From assembly GCF_000237995.1 (NCBI RefSeq), contig NC_016605.1:558001-622000 (forward strand): DNA of 64,000 bases, given 5' to 3'. The stretch is from Pediococcus claussenii ATCC BAA-344. Lineage in GTDB: Bacteria; Bacillota; Bacilli; Lactobacillales; Lactobacillaceae. The notes beneath the pieces were generated by a model. That model was not told where the DNA came from, did no database searches, and worked only from the letters and a program-made list of their open reading frames with translations. Positions 9,912-19,140 of the stretch are shown one piece after another. The stretch's first letter is position 1; every line of letters begins with the position of its first letter. The position numbers and the translations under genes are program-made.

Positions 9912-11339
9912 TTAATTATCATTTTGCCACCGCGCAATTAACGGTAGTATCCAGCCTAGGGCGAGCATGATTGCCGGAGTAATGATGTTAAGAATTAGTT
10001 CATGCCAGTAGGTTCCACTACCAAACGGTACATCCTGTGGAAAGACACCAAAAGTAGCCGCAATAAATGTAACAGCGAAACACCAGAATCCAACCCAATA
10101 AGCAACTTTGTCATTTTTAATGAAGACGTAGGCTGAATTAAATTCACTGGATCTTTTACGGATTTGCATGAAAGCAAAGAAAATCCAGCACGTTACATAT
10201 GGTGAAACAATTCCGTTTAGGTTAAGTAGCCAGTTGAATATTTCGTTCATGTTTGGTAAGAAAACGCCTAACAATAAAATTCCGGCACTTAAAGCTGAGG
10301 TTAATATATAACCGTTGATTGGAATTCCATTTTTATTTATTTTCAGTAGCTGTTTTGGCATAAAATGGGGGCTTGTGTCAGAAACAAGCATTCGCGTCAT
10401 TGCGTCAAGTAGTAGTGCTAAGAGTGCAAACATGTATAAAAGCTGGGTGATTGTAAAAGCAAAAAGCATGGAATGCCCTAACCCAAGTTGTTGTCCAACA
10501 ATGTCGAACGCATAATACGAGCCGTTCATTTTTAGATCAACTGGTAAATGATTATGATTGAAGAAGACACCAAGTGAAAACGATCCAAAAATAGTCAAAA
10601 AGCCAGCCATTGCGGTCAGTAGAATGATTGATTTAGGAAAGTCACGGCGAGGATTTTTCATCCGAGTTACGTAGGGTGCAACAATCTCTGATCCACTAGT
10701 TGCGTATATTAAAAGTCCTAAAGTAGATAAAAAATGTAAATTAAACTTAGGGACAAACATACCAACGTTTAAAGGCGCAGAGGCAATCTTGGCGCCTCCA
10801 ACTAGGTCAACTGCAGTAAGGATAACAAATAAAACCGTCATTAAAAACATTGCTCCACCGCCGACAATGCTTAGAATTTGAAGTGAATGTCGAAGTCGGG
10901 ACTGCAATAAGATAAAAACAATAAATACTAGGAACGTAAGAAGGGCAAACATCTGATTTGACATATTTCGTTCCATAGAATTATCACCGTTGATTAGCCA
11001 TCCAATAGCGACAACAACTGAATTGGCAGTATCAACGACATAGGGGATCGAAGCCACCCAATAGGTCCAAGCGGTGAAAAAGCCAAGAGTTTCGCCGCTA
11101 GTTTCACGAATCCAAGTAGTTAAACCGCCACCCTCACTACTAAATGTAGATCCTAGCTGACCGACCATTAAGCCATATGGAATAATATACAAAGAAAACA
11201 GGATTATCCAGGACGTGATAACTCCTAAACCTTGATTCTTAAAATTATAAATTATGTCATCAAACCCAATTACATTTACAAATGCCATTAGGGCCAAGAC
11301 TGGCCAGCTGATATACTGTAAGCTTGTCATTTTTTTCAT
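9912..11339 (-). CDS. Amino acid permease, APC superfamily
   Basis: This 475-residue protein has about 12 membrane helices and resembles APC amino acid or amino acid/amine antiporters. The first helix carries the unwound FVNVIGFDDIIYNF segment, and GSTFSSEGGGLTTWIRETSGETLGF matches the conserved helix 2-3 loop of the family. Helix 6 contains ATSGSEIVAPYVTRMKNPRRDFP. The glutamate/GABA-type transporters are the closest group I can suggest; the substrate is uncertain. It is monocistronic, with its own terminator and a structured repeat array behind it. Confidence 0.85.
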   Translation of the reverse strand: MKKMTSLQYISWPVLALMAFVNVIGFDDIIYNFKNQGLGVITSWIILFSLYIIPYGLMVGQLGSTFSSEGGGLTTWIRETSGETLGFFTAWTYWVASIPYVVDTANSVVVAIGWLINGDNSMERNMSNQMFALLTFLVFIVFILLQSRLRHSLQILSIVGGGAMFLMTVLFVILTAVDLVGGAKIASAPLNVGMFVPKFNLHFLSTLGLLIYATSGSEIVAPYVTRMKNPRRDFPKSIILLTAMAGFLTIFGSFSLGVFFNHNHLPVDLKMNGSYYAFDIVGQQLGLGHSMLFAFTITQLLYMFALLALLLDAMTRMLVSDTSPHFMPKQLLKINKNGIPINGYILTSALSAGILLLGVFLPNMNEIFNWLLNLNGIVSPYVTCWIFFAFMQIRKRSSEFNSAYVFIKNDKVAYWVGFWCFAVTFIAATFGVFPQDVPFGSGTYWHELILNIITPAIMLALGWILPLIARWQNDN

Positions 11340-11425
11340 AATTTTTAGTCCAATCTATTTAAAATTGTGCCAAAAAGTATTATACAGGAATTTAAGTTGA
11401 AGAAACAGAGAGTGGAACAAATCGG

Positions 11426-11705
11426 TAGCTTGTGAGGATGCTTTGTTTAACACAAAGCCAAGATACTCGGACGCTGTCCATTCCTATGGGCGAGGAACGC
11501 CGCATAGGAAGTGGCACTAGCTCATCAAATAAGGGTGCTTTGTTTCACAAAGCTTTAATATTCGTACGTTGTCCATTCCTATGGGCGAAGAGCGCCGCAT
11601 AGGAAGTGGCACTAGCTCATCAAGTAAGGGTGCTTTGTTTCACAAAGCTTTAATATTCGTACGTTGTCCATTCCTATGGGCGAGAAACGCCTCATAGGAA
11701 GTGGC
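11426..11705. repeat. Three-unit 95-bp intergenic repeat array with alternating hairpins
   Basis: The marker gtccattcctatggg recurs at 11476, 11571 and 11666, an exact 95-bp period. Each unit holds hairpin A (ttcctatg-g-ggcg, variable 5-nt loop, cgcc-g-cataggaa) and hairpin B (gctttg...caaagc). Units two and three are almost identical; the first hairpin-B half is diverged and the last unit stops after hairpin A. Loop bases of hairpin A differ between units (AGGAA, AAGAG, AGAAA) while the stem is kept. There is no open reading frame. It lies between the divergently ended permease leader and an acetyltransferase. Confidence 0.9.
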
Positions 11706-11713
11706 AACATAAA

Positions 11714-11748
11714 AACGGAGCTTTGACGTTTTTGGCCAAGGCTCCGTT
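11714..11748 (-). terminator. Terminator of the acetyltransferase/LOR/HAD gene group
   Basis: aacggagc (11714-11721) pairs with gctccgtt (11741-11748), and the inner bases pair partly. In the minus direction it is followed by TTTTTAT. Confidence 0.7.
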
Positions 11749-11821
11749 CTTAGTTAACCGGAAGAAGTTGATTTGTGGAATTCACTTCAGATTATCCCTA
11801 TTAATTATAGATGCTAGTAAG

Positions 11822-12385
11822 TTAAATATTTTTTTGGAGATGCCGGTATTGATGAGTACCAATAGATTGATCTTGCCAATATCTGAAACCATTTCTTTGG
11901 TACAGCTTTTCGGCCTGTGGATTCTCGAAATCAACTAATAACCCAAGTTTAGAAACACCACGTTTGTGAGCATAACCATTAAGCGATTGTAATAATTGGG
12001 AACCGATTCCCTGATGTTGAGCGTTAGGAGAAACTACGAGTGAATTCAAATACCATTCATCTGCAGACGCTTCAGGCTCATCGAAAACAGTTTGTGGAGC
12101 TAAACCAACCTCACTGAAGTGTTGATTAAATTCTTGAAAAAGAATCGCTTCCTCAGTACCGCGATAGCCAAGCGCAGTGCCTAAAATTTGATCGTCCTTT
12201 TTTGCTACAATGATGTCGGCAGCATTACCTAAGTAAAGCGAAGAGTTGAAAGTGGCTTCGAATAATTCTAAAACTTTAGAACGATCGTTTTGCAGCAGGA
12301 TCGGAAGTTCCATATCATCCAGAATGATACTAATTAGCTGGACAACCTCGGGGATATCATTTTTTGTAGCACGAATTATTTGCAA
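11822..12385 (-). CDS. GNAT-family N-acetyltransferase
   Basis: This 187-residue protein has the GNAT fold. The acetyl-CoA-binding motif A is visible as WYLNSLVVSPNAQHQGIGSQ (about 112-131), with the Q/R-x-x-G-x-G/A core QHQGIGS, and motif B follows as KLGLLVDFENPQAEKLYQRN. The acceptor substrate is unknown. The start codon follows the upstream LOR-family gene after 2 nt, so the two are co-transcribed, probably with the HAD phosphatase. Confidence 0.88.
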   Translation of the reverse strand: MQIIRATKNDIPEVVQLISIILDDMELPILLQNDRSKVLELFEATFNSSLYLGNAADIIVAKKDDQILGTALGYRGTEEAILFQEFNQHFSEVGLAPQTVFDEPEASADEWYLNSLVVSPNAQHQGIGSQLLQSLNGYAHKRGVSKLGLLVDFENPQAEKLYQRNGFRYWQDQSIGTHQYRHLQKNI

Positions 12386-12387
12386 GT

Positions 12388-12942
12388 CTAATTCTCCTTT
12401 GAAATATTGTTATATGAGGTAGTTCCTTGTTCTAAATTCCATGATCGAACAATTCGTGGCTCTTGGACGGGAGGACGTCGCTGAACCCAGCGATCTAGAA
12501 TTGCTGCCAAACAGATGTAGACAGGAATATAGTGGTCATCGAAAACGTTTAGTTCGATGTAGGGACTACTATTGATTTGAACACGGTTGACTTCAAGTTT
12601 GTGCTTAAATCCTTGGCGAACATTGAAATGACAAGTTACAGTATCACCCATAATAATCCATCTTAGATTTTTAACGAACAAAAATCCCTTTATGAAGCCA
12701 ACTGGGGTTGTGACGGTTCCAATTTCGTTGCCATTTTGAAAAATTTTGAAGGTTGGCGTATTTCCGTCGGTGATTTGTTTGAGCTCAGCTAATAGCGTTC
12801 CACCGACATCATAAACGGATAGAGCATCATTTTTAATGCCCCATTTGCCAACTAACATGTATTTTGAGTTATGTTTAGCATCGCGGATTATCGTTGCACC
12901 TTTATTTTCAAGGCCCTGACTTTTTAAATAATATCTTTGCAT
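12388..12942 (-). CDS. LURP-one-related (YxjI/tubby-like) protein
   Basis: About 184 residues. The beta-rich pattern KYMLVGKWGIKNDALSVYDV, followed by repeated basic strands, resembles the LOR/YxjI fold, which is a tubby-like barrel of unknown role in bacteria. A longer frame to 13011 exists but would overlap the next gene by 50 nt. I chose the ATG at 12942, which has an AGAGGT site at proper spacing. It is followed after 2 nt by the acetyltransferase. Family assignment is moderate and no function is claimed. Confidence 0.6.
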   Translation of the reverse strand: MQRYYLKSQGLENKGATIIRDAKHNSKYMLVGKWGIKNDALSVYDVGGTLLAELKQITDGNTPTFKIFQNGNEIGTVTTPVGFIKGFLFVKNLRWIIMGDTVTCHFNVRQGFKHKLEVNRVQINSSPYIELNVFDDHYIPVYICLAAILDRWVQRRPPVQEPRIVRSWNLEQGTTSYNNISKEN

Positions 12943-12961
12943 ATTGGTAAACCTCTGAAAA

Positions 12962-13834
12962 CTACTGTTTGTTTTGTGCAAGCTGTTCCAAAATTGCCTT
13001 TGCAACTCCATTTTCGTTATTTGTGACCGTCAGATGGTTTGTGATTTGTTTGATTTCTGGTGTTGCATTACCCATTGCATAACTAATACCAGCAATTTTA
13101 AGCATTGATGCATCGTTAAGATTATCGCCGATGGCCATAACTTGGGACATTGGAATGTTTAATTCGTCAGCATAGTGCTGAAGCGCAATTCCTTTTTGAG
13201 CACGAGGACTGTTGATTTCAATGTTGTTTTCAAATGATGAAGAAATTGTAATATCAATCTCAGACTCAATTGCTTCTTTAATTGGTTGAAGTTCTTTTTG
13301 ACCACCATTTGCAAAAGCAACGATTTTTAAAATCTTTAAACGGTTGTCATCTAAAACTTCTTGGTAATCGTCAACGTAGCGAATGTTGACCAATTCAACT
13401 CGTGCAGAGGCCATTGCAACGGCTAATTTATATGGAGTTTCTGGATTAAGGTGTTCTAAAAGCTGTGATAATGTTTCAATTCGTCGAGTACGACTATTAG
13501 AAATAACACCTTCATTTGTAGTGATTTCGAAATATAGTCCGGCTCGATTCAGTTTATGCATCATTAAGCGGGTACTAGTACGGGTGATTGGAACCATATC
13601 CAATGGTTTACCATCAACATCAAAAATAGCAGCACCATTTAAGGTGATCATTGGAACTTCAATACCATAAGTTTCCACAAGCGGATGAGCTTCTTTATAT
13701 TCACGACCAGTTGCAACTACAAAATGAACGCCGGCATTTTGGGCTTGTTTAATGGCAGCAGCATTTTCTGGTGAAATTTGCATCTGTTCATTTAAGAGTG
13801 TTCCATCCATATCTGAAGCTATAATTGAAATCAT
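12962..13834 (-). CDS. Cof-type HAD-IIB phosphatase
   Basis: A haloacid dehalogenase-type phosphatase of the Cof/YidA group, 290 aa, that probably dephosphorylates sugar phosphates or similar metabolites. Motif I is DMDGTLL (about residues 8-14). Motif II lies in VVATGREY, and the C-terminal motif VMAIGDNLNDASMLKIAG contains the Mg-binding aspartates. The large cap between them is HAD-IIB type. The ATG at 13834 has a TAGGGATG site 7 nt upstream; a GTG three codons earlier is also in frame. Its role is not defined further. Confidence 0.88.
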   Translation of the reverse strand: MISIIASDMDGTLLNEQMQISPENAAAIKQAQNAGVHFVVATGREYKEAHPLVETYGIEVPMITLNGAAIFDVDGKPLDMVPITRTSTRLMMHKLNRAGLYFEITTNEGVISNSRTRRIETLSQLLEHLNPETPYKLAVAMASARVELVNIRYVDDYQEVLDDNRLKILKIVAFANGGQKELQPIKEAIESEIDITISSSFENNIEINSPRAQKGIALQHYADELNIPMSQVMAIGDNLNDASMLKIAGISYAMGNATPEIKQITNHLTVTNNENGVAKAILEQLAQNKQ

Positions 13835-13945
13835 AATTGACACATCCCTATTTAGATTTATACATGTCTAATTCTAACATGAATATAGCCCTTTTTTTAG
13901 TAAATCGGTTAGAATAGGAATAGCAACTAAAATGGAAGTGATGAT

Positions 13946-14635
13946 TTGAAGAAAATTATTAATAATGACTGGCAAGAAATTTTAGAGCCAGAGTTTGAAA
14001 AAGAATATTACAAGCGACTCCATCTTTTTTTAAAACAAGAATATGCGAAGCAAAATATTCACCCTGGAATGTATCAAATTTTTCAGGCTTTTGATTGGAC
14101 ACCATATAATAAAGTAAAAGTTGTTATCTTAGGTCAGGATCCGTACCATGGACCAAATCAAGCACATGGATTAAGCTTTTCAGTTCAACCAGGTGTTGCG
14201 GTTCCTCCTTCACTGCAAAACATTTATAAAGAATTGCAAGATGATCTAGGATTTGTTCCTGTGAAGCATGGTTATTTAAAAAAATGGGCTGATCAGGGAG
14301 TGTTACTTCTGAATTCTGTTTTGACAGTCCGAGACGGACAAGCTTTTTCACACCAAGGACATGGATGGGAAACATTGACTGATCGCGTAATTGAGTTATT
14401 ATCTGAACGTGATCAACCGGTGGTGTTTATTTTGTGGGGAAAGGCGGCACGCAATAAAATCAAGTTAATAGATCAAAGTCGTAACGTCATAATTCAGTCG
14501 GCTCATCCGAGCCCACTATCAGCTTATAGAGGCTTTTTTGGTTCTAAGCCTTTTTCAAAGACAAATGCAGCACTGGTTGCGATGGGAGAGAAACCAATTG
14601 ACTGGCAACTGCCAGATAATCCAAATGAGGAGTAA
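13946..14635 (+). CDS. ung: Uracil-DNA glycosylase
   Basis: Removes uracil from DNA to start base-excision repair. The 229-residue protein carries the family-1 UDG motifs: [16 protein letters not shown] (catalytic Asp, about 65-80), [10 protein letters not shown], and the DNA-intercalating loop [14 protein letters not shown]. It starts with TTG at 13946; GGAAGTG lies just upstream and no ATG fits. tsaE follows after 4 nt, so the genes form an operon. Confidence 0.96.
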   Translation: MKKIINNDWQEILEPEFEKEYYKRLHLFLKQEYAKQNIHPGMYQIFQAFDWTPYNKVKVVILGQDPYHGPNQAHGLSFSVQPGVAVPPSLQNIYKELQDDLGFVPVKHGYLKKWADQGVLLLNSVLTVRDGQAFSHQGHGWETLTDRVIELLSERDQPVVFILWGKAARNKIKLIDQSRNVIIQSAHPSPLSAYRGFFGSKPFSKTNAALVAMGEKPIDWQLPDNPNEE

Positions 14636-14639
14636 CTAA

Positions 14640-15110
14640 ATGGAAATAGTTCAATTAAAAAATGAAGATGAAACACTGCAATTTGGTGAAAAACTGGGTA
14701 AAAAGCTCGAGGCAGATGATGTTTTAATCCTAAACGGAGATTTAGGAGCTGGCAAAACGACTTTAACAAAGGGAATTGCCAAGGGATTAGGAATTAAACG
14801 TTATGTTAAAAGTCCAACATACACAATTATTCATGAGTATCATGATGGTAGGTTGCCACTATATCATATGGATGCATATCGTTTAGAGGACGGTGGCGCA
14901 GATGATTTAGGCTTAGATGATTATTTTATGGGCGGCGGAGTAACTGTTATCGAGTGGCCACAGTTTGTTGAAGACTTTTTGCCTGATGAATATATGATTA
15001 TTAATATCGATCGCAGTAGTGATAATCGTCAACGCTTTGTGACAATGGAAAGCCACGGGGAACATTTTGCTCAGATAATTAAAGAAATGGGTAATTGGAA
15101 TTTTGAGTGA
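14640..15110 (+). CDS. tsaE: tRNA t6A biosynthesis ATPase TsaE
   Basis: TsaE is the ATPase that works with TsaB and TsaD to make the N6-threonylcarbamoyl modification on A37 of ANN-decoding tRNAs. The 156-residue protein has a Walker A motif, LNGDLGAGKTTLTKGIAKGL (about 31-50), the SPTYTIIHEY switch-like segment, and HMDAYRL with the following acidic VIEWPQ motif. Length and motifs are typical. It sits between ung and an acetyltransferase gene that overlaps its end by 8 nt. Confidence 0.95.
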   Translation: MEIVQLKNEDETLQFGEKLGKKLEADDVLILNGDLGAGKTTLTKGIAKGLGIKRYVKSPTYTIIHEYHDGRLPLYHMDAYRLEDGGADDLGLDDYFMGGGVTVIEWPQFVEDFLPDEYMIINIDRSSDNRQRFVTMESHGEHFAQIIKEMGNWNFE

Positions 15111-15594
15111 TGAAGTAGGACTTAGAGAAGCATCTTTTGGGGATGGGGAACAGATTTTTACGTTGTTTTCCGAGTTAAACTTAGAATCGGACAGCTTACA
15201 AATGGACGATCTTAGTGATAGGTCAATTTCTAAAATTAATAAACAACTCGCGTTTATTCAATCAAGTTCAACTAACTTGATTTTAGTTGCGACACTTGGG
15301 GATGAATTGATTGGAGTTATCACAATTATTCAAAGTAATAGTGTCGAAGAAAGGACTGCTGAATTAGGTGTGGGTGTTTTGAAAGAATACTGGCACCAGG
15401 GAATTGGCAGCATGTTGGTTGACGAAGCACTGTATTGGGCACAAAATTTTAGCGACTTGAATTCTATCTGGTTAGACGTTTTTGCTGATAATCAGTACGC
15501 ATACCGTATTTATCAATCGATGGGATTCACGCTAACAAAAAAAGCCGTCCAGAATGGACGACGAGTGATTCATATGGAGCTTGAGTTTAACTAA
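15103..15594 (+). CDS. GNAT-family acetyltransferase
   Basis: A 163-residue GNAT protein. Motif A is AELGVGVLKEYWHQGIGSML (about 87-106, core HQGIGS) and motif B is WLDVFADNQYAYRIYQSMGF. It starts with TTG at 15103, inside the end of tsaE, so translational coupling is likely. An acetyltransferase next to tsaE recalls the RimI/tsa neighbourhood of other Firmicutes, but the sequence reads more like a general YhhY/phosphinothricin-type acetyltransferase, so I do not call it rimI. Its 3' end overlaps the convergent exonuclease gene by 8 nt. Confidence 0.85.
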   Translation: MSDEVGLREASFGDGEQIFTLFSELNLESDSLQMDDLSDRSISKINKQLAFIQSSSTNLILVATLGDELIGVITIIQSNSVEERTAELGVGVLKEYWHQGIGSMLVDEALYWAQNFSDLNSIWLDVFADNQYAYRIYQSMGFTLTKKAVQNGRRVIHMELEFN

Positions 15595-16123
15595 TATTGC
15601 GAACAAATGGTTGAATTGATTCTGGTCCGAATTCTTCAGTTTCCTTAAGAAGAATATTTGCGCATGCCTTGCTATCATCAAGAGCGTTATGGTGATGATC
15701 AAGCTCAATTCCTAGGCTGCTGCAAAGAGTATTCAGCTTGTGGTTGGGGAGGAATGGATAAAATTGCTTAGAAGTTTTTAGAGTATCAATTGATAGATAT
15801 GGTAGACGACCAATTTGGTAACGTTCCAGAGTTTTCTTAAGAACGCTATTATCAAAGGAAGCATTGTGAGCCACAACAATCTGATCTGGTGTGAAAAATT
15901 CACTGATGTATGGCCAAAGTTCTGGAAAAGTGGGAGCGTCTACAACATCTTCTTCATGAATGCCATGAACCTGTATATTACGCCAGTTGAATTCAACTTC
16001 GGGATTGATGAGGGAATAGAGTTCATCTGTTATCTGATTGTTTTGAATAATGGTAAGCGCGATTGAGCAAGCACTATCACGGTTTGGTGCAGCGGTTTCG
16101 AAATCCATTGCTATAAAATTCAT
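15587..16123 (-). CDS. DEDDh-type 3'-5' exonuclease (DnaQ-like)
   Basis: This 178-residue stand-alone exonuclease has the three Exo motifs: AMDFETA (Exo I, about 5-11), VVAHNASFDNSVLKKTL (Exo II) and HNALDDSKACANILL (Exo III, with H and D five residues apart, the DEDDh type). It resembles the epsilon-like exonucleases of lactobacilli that lack a polymerase domain. Its role in DNA or RNA trimming is inferred from the fold only. Confidence 0.88.
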   Translation of the reverse strand: MNFIAMDFETAAPNRDSACSIALTIIQNNQITDELYSLINPEVEFNWRNIQVHGIHEEDVVDAPTFPELWPYISEFFTPDQIVVAHNASFDNSVLKKTLERYQIGRLPYLSIDTLKTSKQFYPFLPNHKLNTLCSSLGIELDHHHNALDDSKACANILLKETEEFGPESIQPFVRNIS

Positions 16124-16200
16124 TTGTTATCCTCTATTATTAGTGTAGTAAATATATTCATTTTATCCAATAAGAAAAGAACAGTAAAGGAGTATGAACT

Positions 16201-17112
16201 GTGAAAAAAATTGGAGTAATTGGACTTGGGACAATCGCACAAAAAGCATATCTCCCAGTTTTTGCAGATTTACGAGAAAATTATGATTGGGTACTAACAA
16301 CTCGTGACGGAGAAAAGTTGAGTAGCTTGGCTCTTAAATATGGATTTAAGAAGGGCTTTCAATCTATTGGTGAGCTTCTTAAATCAGGGATTGATGCGAT
16401 ATTCATTCATACGCCAACAGCGACACATTACGATATTATAAAAAAATGTTTGAATGCAGGAATTGATGTTTATGTTGATAAACCAATCTCAGAAAATTTA
16501 GACGAGGTTACAGAAATGTATAATTTAGCTGAATCAAAGGGGCTGTTATTAACTTGTGGGTTCAATCGTAGATTTATCCCATTTAATAAACAAATTAGGC
16601 TAGACACTAATCGGCGTGTTGAGGTTGTTAAGAACAGGATCGGGGAACAACAGGACGTTAATTATGCTATTTTTGATCTCCTATTACACTGTGTTGATAC
16701 AGCAATTTTTGAAATGGGTACTTCAAAAGCAATTTATGAGTCAGGATTAATTCAGGCAAAAGATCAAAAACTAGTCTCGGCCGAAGTAGTAATGAGAGAC
16801 GGTTTTAAAGTTGGACGAGCTGTGATTGATATGCAGGCCGGGGCTAACCGCGAAACGGTTCAAGTTGTTAATGAAAAGGGCATTATGCAAGTTAAAGATT
16901 GTCGACAATTAGATATTATAGCTGACGCAAGTGACCAAACTTTTATGGCGCCAGATTGGGAAAGTAATTTGATTACAAGAGGGTTTCAACCATTAATTTT
17001 AGATTTTTTGAAGGCATTGGATACTCGTAATAATCCAGTTCCACCTGAGACAGCAATCTTAAGTCATAAGATTTGCACGGATTTAATAAGCCGTGCGAAA
17101 GTGCTAAAATAA
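16201..17112 (+). CDS. Gfo/Idh/MocA-family oxidoreductase
   Basis: A 303-residue NAD(P)-dependent oxidoreductase. The N-terminal Rossmann motif is [16 protein letters not shown], and the family lysine motif EKP appears as [12 protein letters not shown] (about 91-102), followed by [10 protein letters not shown]. It starts with GTG at 16201 after an AAAGGAG site. The substrate, probably a sugar or cyclitol, is not identifiable. murB follows after 32 nt on the same strand. Confidence 0.88.
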   Translation: MKKIGVIGLGTIAQKAYLPVFADLRENYDWVLTTRDGEKLSSLALKYGFKKGFQSIGELLKSGIDAIFIHTPTATHYDIIKKCLNAGIDVYVDKPISENLDEVTEMYNLAESKGLLLTCGFNRRFIPFNKQIRLDTNRRVEVVKNRIGEQQDVNYAIFDLLLHCVDTAIFEMGTSKAIYESGLIQAKDQKLVSAEVVMRDGFKVGRAVIDMQAGANRETVQVVNEKGIMQVKDCRQLDIIADASDQTFMAPDWESNLITRGFQPLILDFLKALDTRNNPVPPETAILSHKICTDLISRAKVLK

Positions 17113-17144
17113 CTAAATGTTTAATTCGAAAAAGGGGAAAAGAA

Positions 17145-18044
17145 ATGAGAACTTCCATTGATGAGGCATTTCCAGAAATGCGTATTTTAAGTGATGAACC
17201 ATTGTCAAAATATACCAATACTAAAACGGGTGGACCGGCCGATGTACTCGTTTTCCCTGAATCGGTCACTGAAACTAAACGATTAGTATTATGGGCCAAA
17301 GAAACTCAAACTCCTTTAACGGTGATTGGAAATGCAAGTAATTTAATTGTTAGAGATGGTGGAATTCGAGGGTTAACCCTGATTTTAACCAAACTAAATC
17401 ATGTAACCGTTGATAATAATGAAGTGTTGGCAGAAGCTGGAGCAGCCTTGATTCAAACTACGGAAGTTGCATACGAAAATGGTTTGACAGGAATTGAATT
17501 TGCTGCAGGAATTCCTGGTTCAATTGGGGGTGCTGTGTTCATGAATGCTGGCGCCTATGGTGGCGAAATTAGCGAAGTGGTTTCAGAAGCTGAAGTTCTT
17601 ACCAGAGATGGTGAAATCAAGCGACTTACTAATCGTGAACTTGATTTCGGATATCGTCATAGTAGTGTGCAGGATTATGACGATATTGTTCTTTCAGCAA
17701 CGTTCAAGTTGCGAAGTGGTGATAAAACAAAGATTCGTAGTCGGATGGACGAGTTGAACTTCTTGCGGGCGTCAAAACAGCCATTAGAGTATCCTTCCTG
17801 TGGTAGTGTTTTTAAACGTCCGACTGGATATTTTACTGGCAAATTAATTCATGAAGCAGGATTGCAGGGCTTCACAATTGGTGGCGCGCAAGTTTCAAAA
17901 AAACATGCTGGGTTCATTATTAACGTTGGCGGTGCGACAGCAACTGACTATCTCGACGTTATTCACTATGTTCAAGAAAAAGTTAACGAACAATTTGGTG
18001 TACCTTTGGAAACTGAAGTACGAATTATTGGTGAAGAAAAATAG
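17145..18044 (+). CDS. murB: UDP-N-acetylenolpyruvoylglucosamine reductase
   Basis: MurB reduces the enolpyruvyl group to form UDP-MurNAc in peptidoglycan synthesis. The 299-residue FAD protein shows [14 protein letters not shown] and [14 protein letters not shown] (FAD domain), [20 protein letters not shown], then [10 protein letters not shown] with the catalytic serine and a C-terminal E in [10 protein letters not shown]. Type II (Gram-positive) length. I start it at the ATG at 17145, which follows an AAAGGGGA site; an in-frame ATG at 17073 lies inside the preceding gene and lacks a site. Confidence 0.96.
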   Translation: MRTSIDEAFPEMRILSDEPLSKYTNTKTGGPADVLVFPESVTETKRLVLWAKETQTPLTVIGNASNLIVRDGGIRGLTLILTKLNHVTVDNNEVLAEAGAALIQTTEVAYENGLTGIEFAAGIPGSIGGAVFMNAGAYGGEISEVVSEAEVLTRDGEIKRLTNRELDFGYRHSSVQDYDDIVLSATFKLRSGDKTKIRSRMDELNFLRASKQPLEYPSCGSVFKRPTGYFTGKLIHEAGLQGFTIGGAQVSKKHAGFIINVGGATATDYLDVIHYVQEKVNEQFGVPLETEVRIIGEEK

Positions 18045-18088
18045 TTTACGAGAGAACTAGTTTTTAGCTGATCAAAGCTAAATAAAAA

Positions 18089-18180
18089 TAAAATCCTATT
18101 TGATGGTATGAGTATATTTTCTAAACCTCAGTGATGCTGGTTTCAATAATTATTCAGGCTATAAAATGGATTTTTTTTGT
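18089..18180 (+). terminator. Probable murB terminator
   Basis: aaaatcc-t-attt (18089 onward) can pair with aaatggattttttttg (to 18180) around a long loop, and a T run follows. It is weaker than the other terminators because of the loop length. Confidence 0.45.
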
Positions 18181-18243
18181 TAGGGAAATACTTACTAATT
18201 TAAATGAATTTATTTATTAAGAATTCATTTGATTTTATTGAAA

Positions 18244-18252
18244 TGGTATAAT
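18244..18252 (+). promoter_or_regulatory. Extended -10 promoter of the cdaA operon
   Basis: TGGTATAAT matches the extended -10 consensus 37 nt before the cdaA start. The -35 region is poor, as usual for extended -10 promoters. Confidence 0.65.
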
Positions 18253-18288
18253 TCTTGTGAAACGCAAATTTGAAGGAGGGACGTATTT

Positions 18289-19140
18289 ATGGACATTGAT
18301 TGGTCCCAACTATTAACGTGGAGTAATCTGATTAACTTGGTAGACATTGTAGTTGTTTGGTTTGTTATCTATGAGTTAATTATGTTGTTGAGGGGTACTA
18401 AAGCAGTTCAATTATTTAGGGGTATCATGGTTATTATCGTGATAATGCTAATTAGTTGGTACTTGGGACTTGGAACTGTATTTTGGATCATGAATCAGGT
18501 GATTAACTGGGGTGTAATTGCTATGGTTGTAATCTTTCAACCTGAAATTCGACGTGGCCTGGAGCATCTTGGACGTGGCTCAATCTTTGCAAGAAATCGT
18601 TCGCAAAATGAAGCGGAAGAGAAGATGATCGAAGCATTGGATAAGGCAATTCAATATATGGCCAAGCGGCGAATTGGAGCACTAATCTCAATTCAAATGG
18701 AGACCGGATTAGAAGATTATATCGAGACAGGTATCCCCCTTGACGCTGACATATCCGGGGAATTATTGATCAACATTTTTATTCCAAATACACCATTACA
18801 TGACGGTGCTGTTATCATTCGTAATCATAAAATTGCTGTTGCGGCTGCTTATCTACCGCTTTCCCAAAGTAATTTAATTCCTAAAGAATTAGGGACTCGT
18901 CATAGGGCGGCTGTTGGAATGAGTGAAGTGACCGACGCCTTAACCGTTGTTGTTTCGGAAGAAACTGGTGAGGTTTCCATCATGAAGGATGGCGAGCTAT
19001 TACGTGATATGGATCAGGAAAGTTATTTACGTTATTTCCGAGCACATTTAATTAGTGATGATGAAGTCGACGCACATCCTTTCTTTACTTCGATTGGGGA
19101 AAATATTGCAGGCTTCTTTAAAGGAGGTAATCGCAAATGA
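18289..19140 (+). CDS. cdaA: Diadenylate cyclase CdaA
   Basis: CdaA makes the second messenger c-di-AMP from two ATP at the membrane; c-di-AMP controls potassium and osmolyte balance in Firmicutes. The protein has three N-terminal membrane helices (about 12-82) followed by the DAC domain with the LHDGAVII (about 168-175) and GTRHRAAVG (about 200-208) catalytic motifs. The full length of 283 aa is normal. cdaR overlaps its stop codon and glmM follows, the conserved cdaA-cdaR-glmM arrangement. Confidence 0.96.
   Translation: MDIDWSQLLTWSNLINLVDIVVVWFVIYELIMLLRGTKAVQLFRGIMVIIVIMLISWYLGLGTVFWIMNQVINWGVIAMVVIFQPEIRRGLEHLGRGSIFARNRSQNEAEEKMIEALDKAIQYMAKRRIGALISIQMETGLEDYIETGIPLDADISGELLINIFIPNTPLHDGAVIIRNHKIAVAAAYLPLSQSNLIPKELGTRHRAAVGMSEVTDALTVVVSEETGEVSIMKDGELLRDMDQESYLRYFRAHLISDDEVDAHPFFTSIGENIAGFFKGGNRK

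Noticed and set aside
11400-11710. CRISPR array
   Set aside because: Units are 95 bp and nearly identical throughout, with no unique spacers between short repeats and no cas genes nearby.
12943-13011. N-terminal extension of the LOR-family protein
   Set aside because: It would overlap the HAD gene by 50 nt; the inner ATG at 12942 has an AGAGGT site.
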